A stretch of 64,000 nt of DNA from Anaerolineales bacterium UBA2181 (GTDB lineage Bacteria; Chloroflexota; Anaerolineae; Promineifilales; UBA4811), in assembly GCA_002328075.1 (NCBI GenBank), contig DCVT01000058.1, positions 124,001 to 188,000 of the forward strand. Reading direction: 5' to 3'. Below are positions 62,904-64,000 of this stretch, one piece after another; the first letter of the stretch is position 1; each line of letters starts with the position of its first letter. The notes beneath the pieces were generated by a model. That model saw nothing but the letters and a program-made list of their open reading frames with translations. It had not been told where the DNA came from and did no database searches. Made by a program: the position numbers and the translations under genes.

Positions 62904-64000
62904 CTAGGCGCAGTCGTTGGCTGTCAGCCAGTCACCCAACGGCCGGTCGAGGTGCTCCGCCATACACCCCAGCCAGCGCTCCAGGTCGGCCAGAATGCGC
63001 TCCATCAACGGTCGGTCGAACTGGTCGGCGTTGTAGCGCACCAGCAGCGCTAGTTCGCCCGGCCAGTCCTCGATTTCGATGATCCAATCGTAGGTCGAGA
63101 CGGTGAACTCGAGCTCTCCCGGGAAGACCTCGGACGGCAGTGGGGTCATGGTCAGACCGGGCAGTTGCACCGGCCGGCCTGGCTCCTCCTGCTGTACCAA
63201 CATGACCTGGAACAGGGTCTCATTGGCCAGGTCGTGCTCAGCGCGCAGCGAGTCCACCACCGCCTCAAAGGGCACATCCTGGTTGTCATAGGCCTCCAGC
63301 GCTACCCGCCGCACCTGTTGCAGCAGGTTGCGCACGGTCTGGTCACCGTCCACCTGAAGCCGCAGGACAACGGTGTTGATGAGCAGGCCGACCACGCCTT
63401 CGGTCCCCGGCCGGTGCCGGTTGGAGACCAACGTTCCAAACCGCAGGTCGCGCAGGCCAGTGGCCGCAAACAACAGGCCGGCCAGTCCCGCCACGACGGT
63501 CATGAAACGGGTCACGCCCTCCTGCCGGGCCAGCGCCTGCAAGGACCGGTCCACACCGGATGGCAGGTGGTGGCGAAGACGGCCGTAGCGGTAGGTGTTG
63601 GACGGGGGGCGCGGGTGGCTGGCCGGCAGCGGCAGCTCGGCCAGGAACCCGCGCAGGTGTCGCCGCCAGTAGGCGATCTGGTGCTGCGCTTCCCGGCTCT
63701 CCAGCCACTCCCGTTGCCAACGCATATAGTCCGCTTGCTGGAGCGAGGGCGCGGGCAGTGCTGCCCGATCCCCAACCGCACGGGTGGAATAGAGTTGGGC
63801 AATCTCGGCCGCTAACACGCCCGCTGAACCGCCGTCGGCCGCTGCGTGGTGGAGCGTCAACAGCAGGATGTGTTTTCTAGCACCCAGGCGCAGCAACAAC
63901 GCCCTTACCGGTGCTTGGGTCGCCAGGTCGAAGCTCAGGTGGAAGAACTGGCGGGCCAGCTCCTGAACCGCGGTGTCGTGCTCCGCCTCCGGCAGGTCAG
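62904..64000 (-). CDS. NRPS condensation domain, C-terminal end of a gene running off the window
   Basis: The open frame enters from the window edge (DLPEAEHDTAVQELARQFFH) and continues through the condensation-domain active site LHHAAADGGSAG (HHxxxDG intact), the YMRWQREWL helix, VGLLINTVVLRL and DVPFEAVVDSL. It ends soon after the domain at GDWLTANDCA, so the protein finishes with a C domain or its linker. No adenylation or carrier domain is visible. It makes amide or ester bonds in nonribosomal peptide synthesis; the product is unknown. Confidence 0.92.
   Translation of the reverse strand, partial: DLPEAEHDTAVQELARQFFHLSFDLATQAPVRALLLRLGARKHILLLTLHHAAADGGSAGVLAAEIAQLYSTRAVGDRAALPAPSLQQADYMRWQREWLESREAQHQIAYWRRHLRGFLAELPLPASHPRPPSNTYRYGRLRHHLPSGVDRSLQALARQEGVTRFMTVVAGLAGLLFAATGLRDLRFGTLVSNRHRPGTEGVVGLLINTVVLRLQVDGDQTVRNLLQQVRRVALEAYDNQDVPFEAVVDSLRAEHDLANETLFQVMLVQQEEPGRPVQLPGLTMTPLPSEVFPGELEFTVSTYDWIIEIEDWPGELALLVRYNADQFDRPLMERILADLERWLGCMAEHLDRPLGDWLTANDCA

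Noticed and set aside
1..64000. CRISPR arrays, tRNA or rRNA genes, complete insertion sequences
   Set aside because: Read by eye on both strands. No regularly spaced repeats, no T-loop GTTCRANNC with cloverleaf context, and no transposase motifs were found. A covariance-model scan would be decisive for RNAs.

Overview
The window looks like a piece of a high-GC Chloroflexota chromosome (Anaerolineae/Caldilineae-like). This is inferred from gene content: an archaeal-type HMG-CoA synthase/thiolase/DUF35 mevalonate block with a class II HMG-CoA reductase and a type 2 IPP isomerase, Thr/Pro-rich (PTPT) linkers on surface proteins, DUF4332, DUF5661 and beta-flower-like small proteins, and a FtsZ with the bacterial C-terminal peptide. 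I found no rRNA, tRNA, CRISPR array or complete insertion sequence.

Layout. 1-5.2 kb (minus strand): GIY-YIG nuclease (cut by the window edge), DUF692 protein, HflX, an M28 lipoprotein peptidase and TrmFO. 5.3-20.8 kb (plus strand): the most distinctive region. It holds a sigma-54 factor with an extra zinc ribbon, a histidine kinase, a sigma-54 activator without a DNA-binding domain, a two-TM protein, a ~1,760-residue TPR protein, a TPR/caspase-fold (C25/CHAT-like) protease, a TIM-barrel-like protein, an FtsZ homologue whose T7-loop catalytic Asp is Asn, and a 79-aa protein resembling the tail of the protease. Three -24/-12 elements sharing GGCACRGTTTKTGCAC lie in this region: before rpoN, before the two-TM gene and inside the TPR gene. 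I read this as a self-contained sigma-54 regulon linking a caspase-like protease to an FtsZ-like filament.

21-25.9 kb: DUF4332 protein, SufS-SufU, polyprenyl synthase and IPP isomerase 2 (minus), and an acyl carrier protein with a clear promoter and terminator. 25.9-31 kb (minus): small membrane and hypothetical genes, a surface-polysaccharide set (O-antigen ligase, GtrA, GT4) and rpsT. 31.3-36.5 kb (plus): polysaccharide deacetylase, then HMG-CoA reductase, HMG-CoA synthase, a thiolase-like protein lacking the usual nucleophile, and a DUF35 protein. 36.6-37.3 kb: a vapBC-type toxin-antitoxin pair between two 17-bp direct repeats. 38-44.6 kb: zinc-ribbon proteins, a flavodiiron protein, a frameshifted GT87-like membrane protein, an orphan RelB/DinJ-like antitoxin and a VOC protein.

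44.6-47.2 kb (minus): a sulfur module of two YeeE/YedE transporter halves and a persulfide-dioxygenase-like MBL/rhodanese protein. 47.7-51.8 kb (minus): a large PknB-type kinase with beta-propeller-like and Thr/Pro-rich regions, and a CPBP protease. 52.6-55.6 kb (plus): two SAM methyltransferases and an AdoHcy-hydrolase-like protein with a changed active site. 55.7-60.7 kb (minus): a run of small membrane and charged proteins, including one DUF5661 gene broken by two single-G insertions, and a NarL/NarX-like two-component set with a CheY-like protein. 61.5-64 kb: a degenerate peptidase-like ORF and the 3' end of an NRPS condensation domain that runs off the window.
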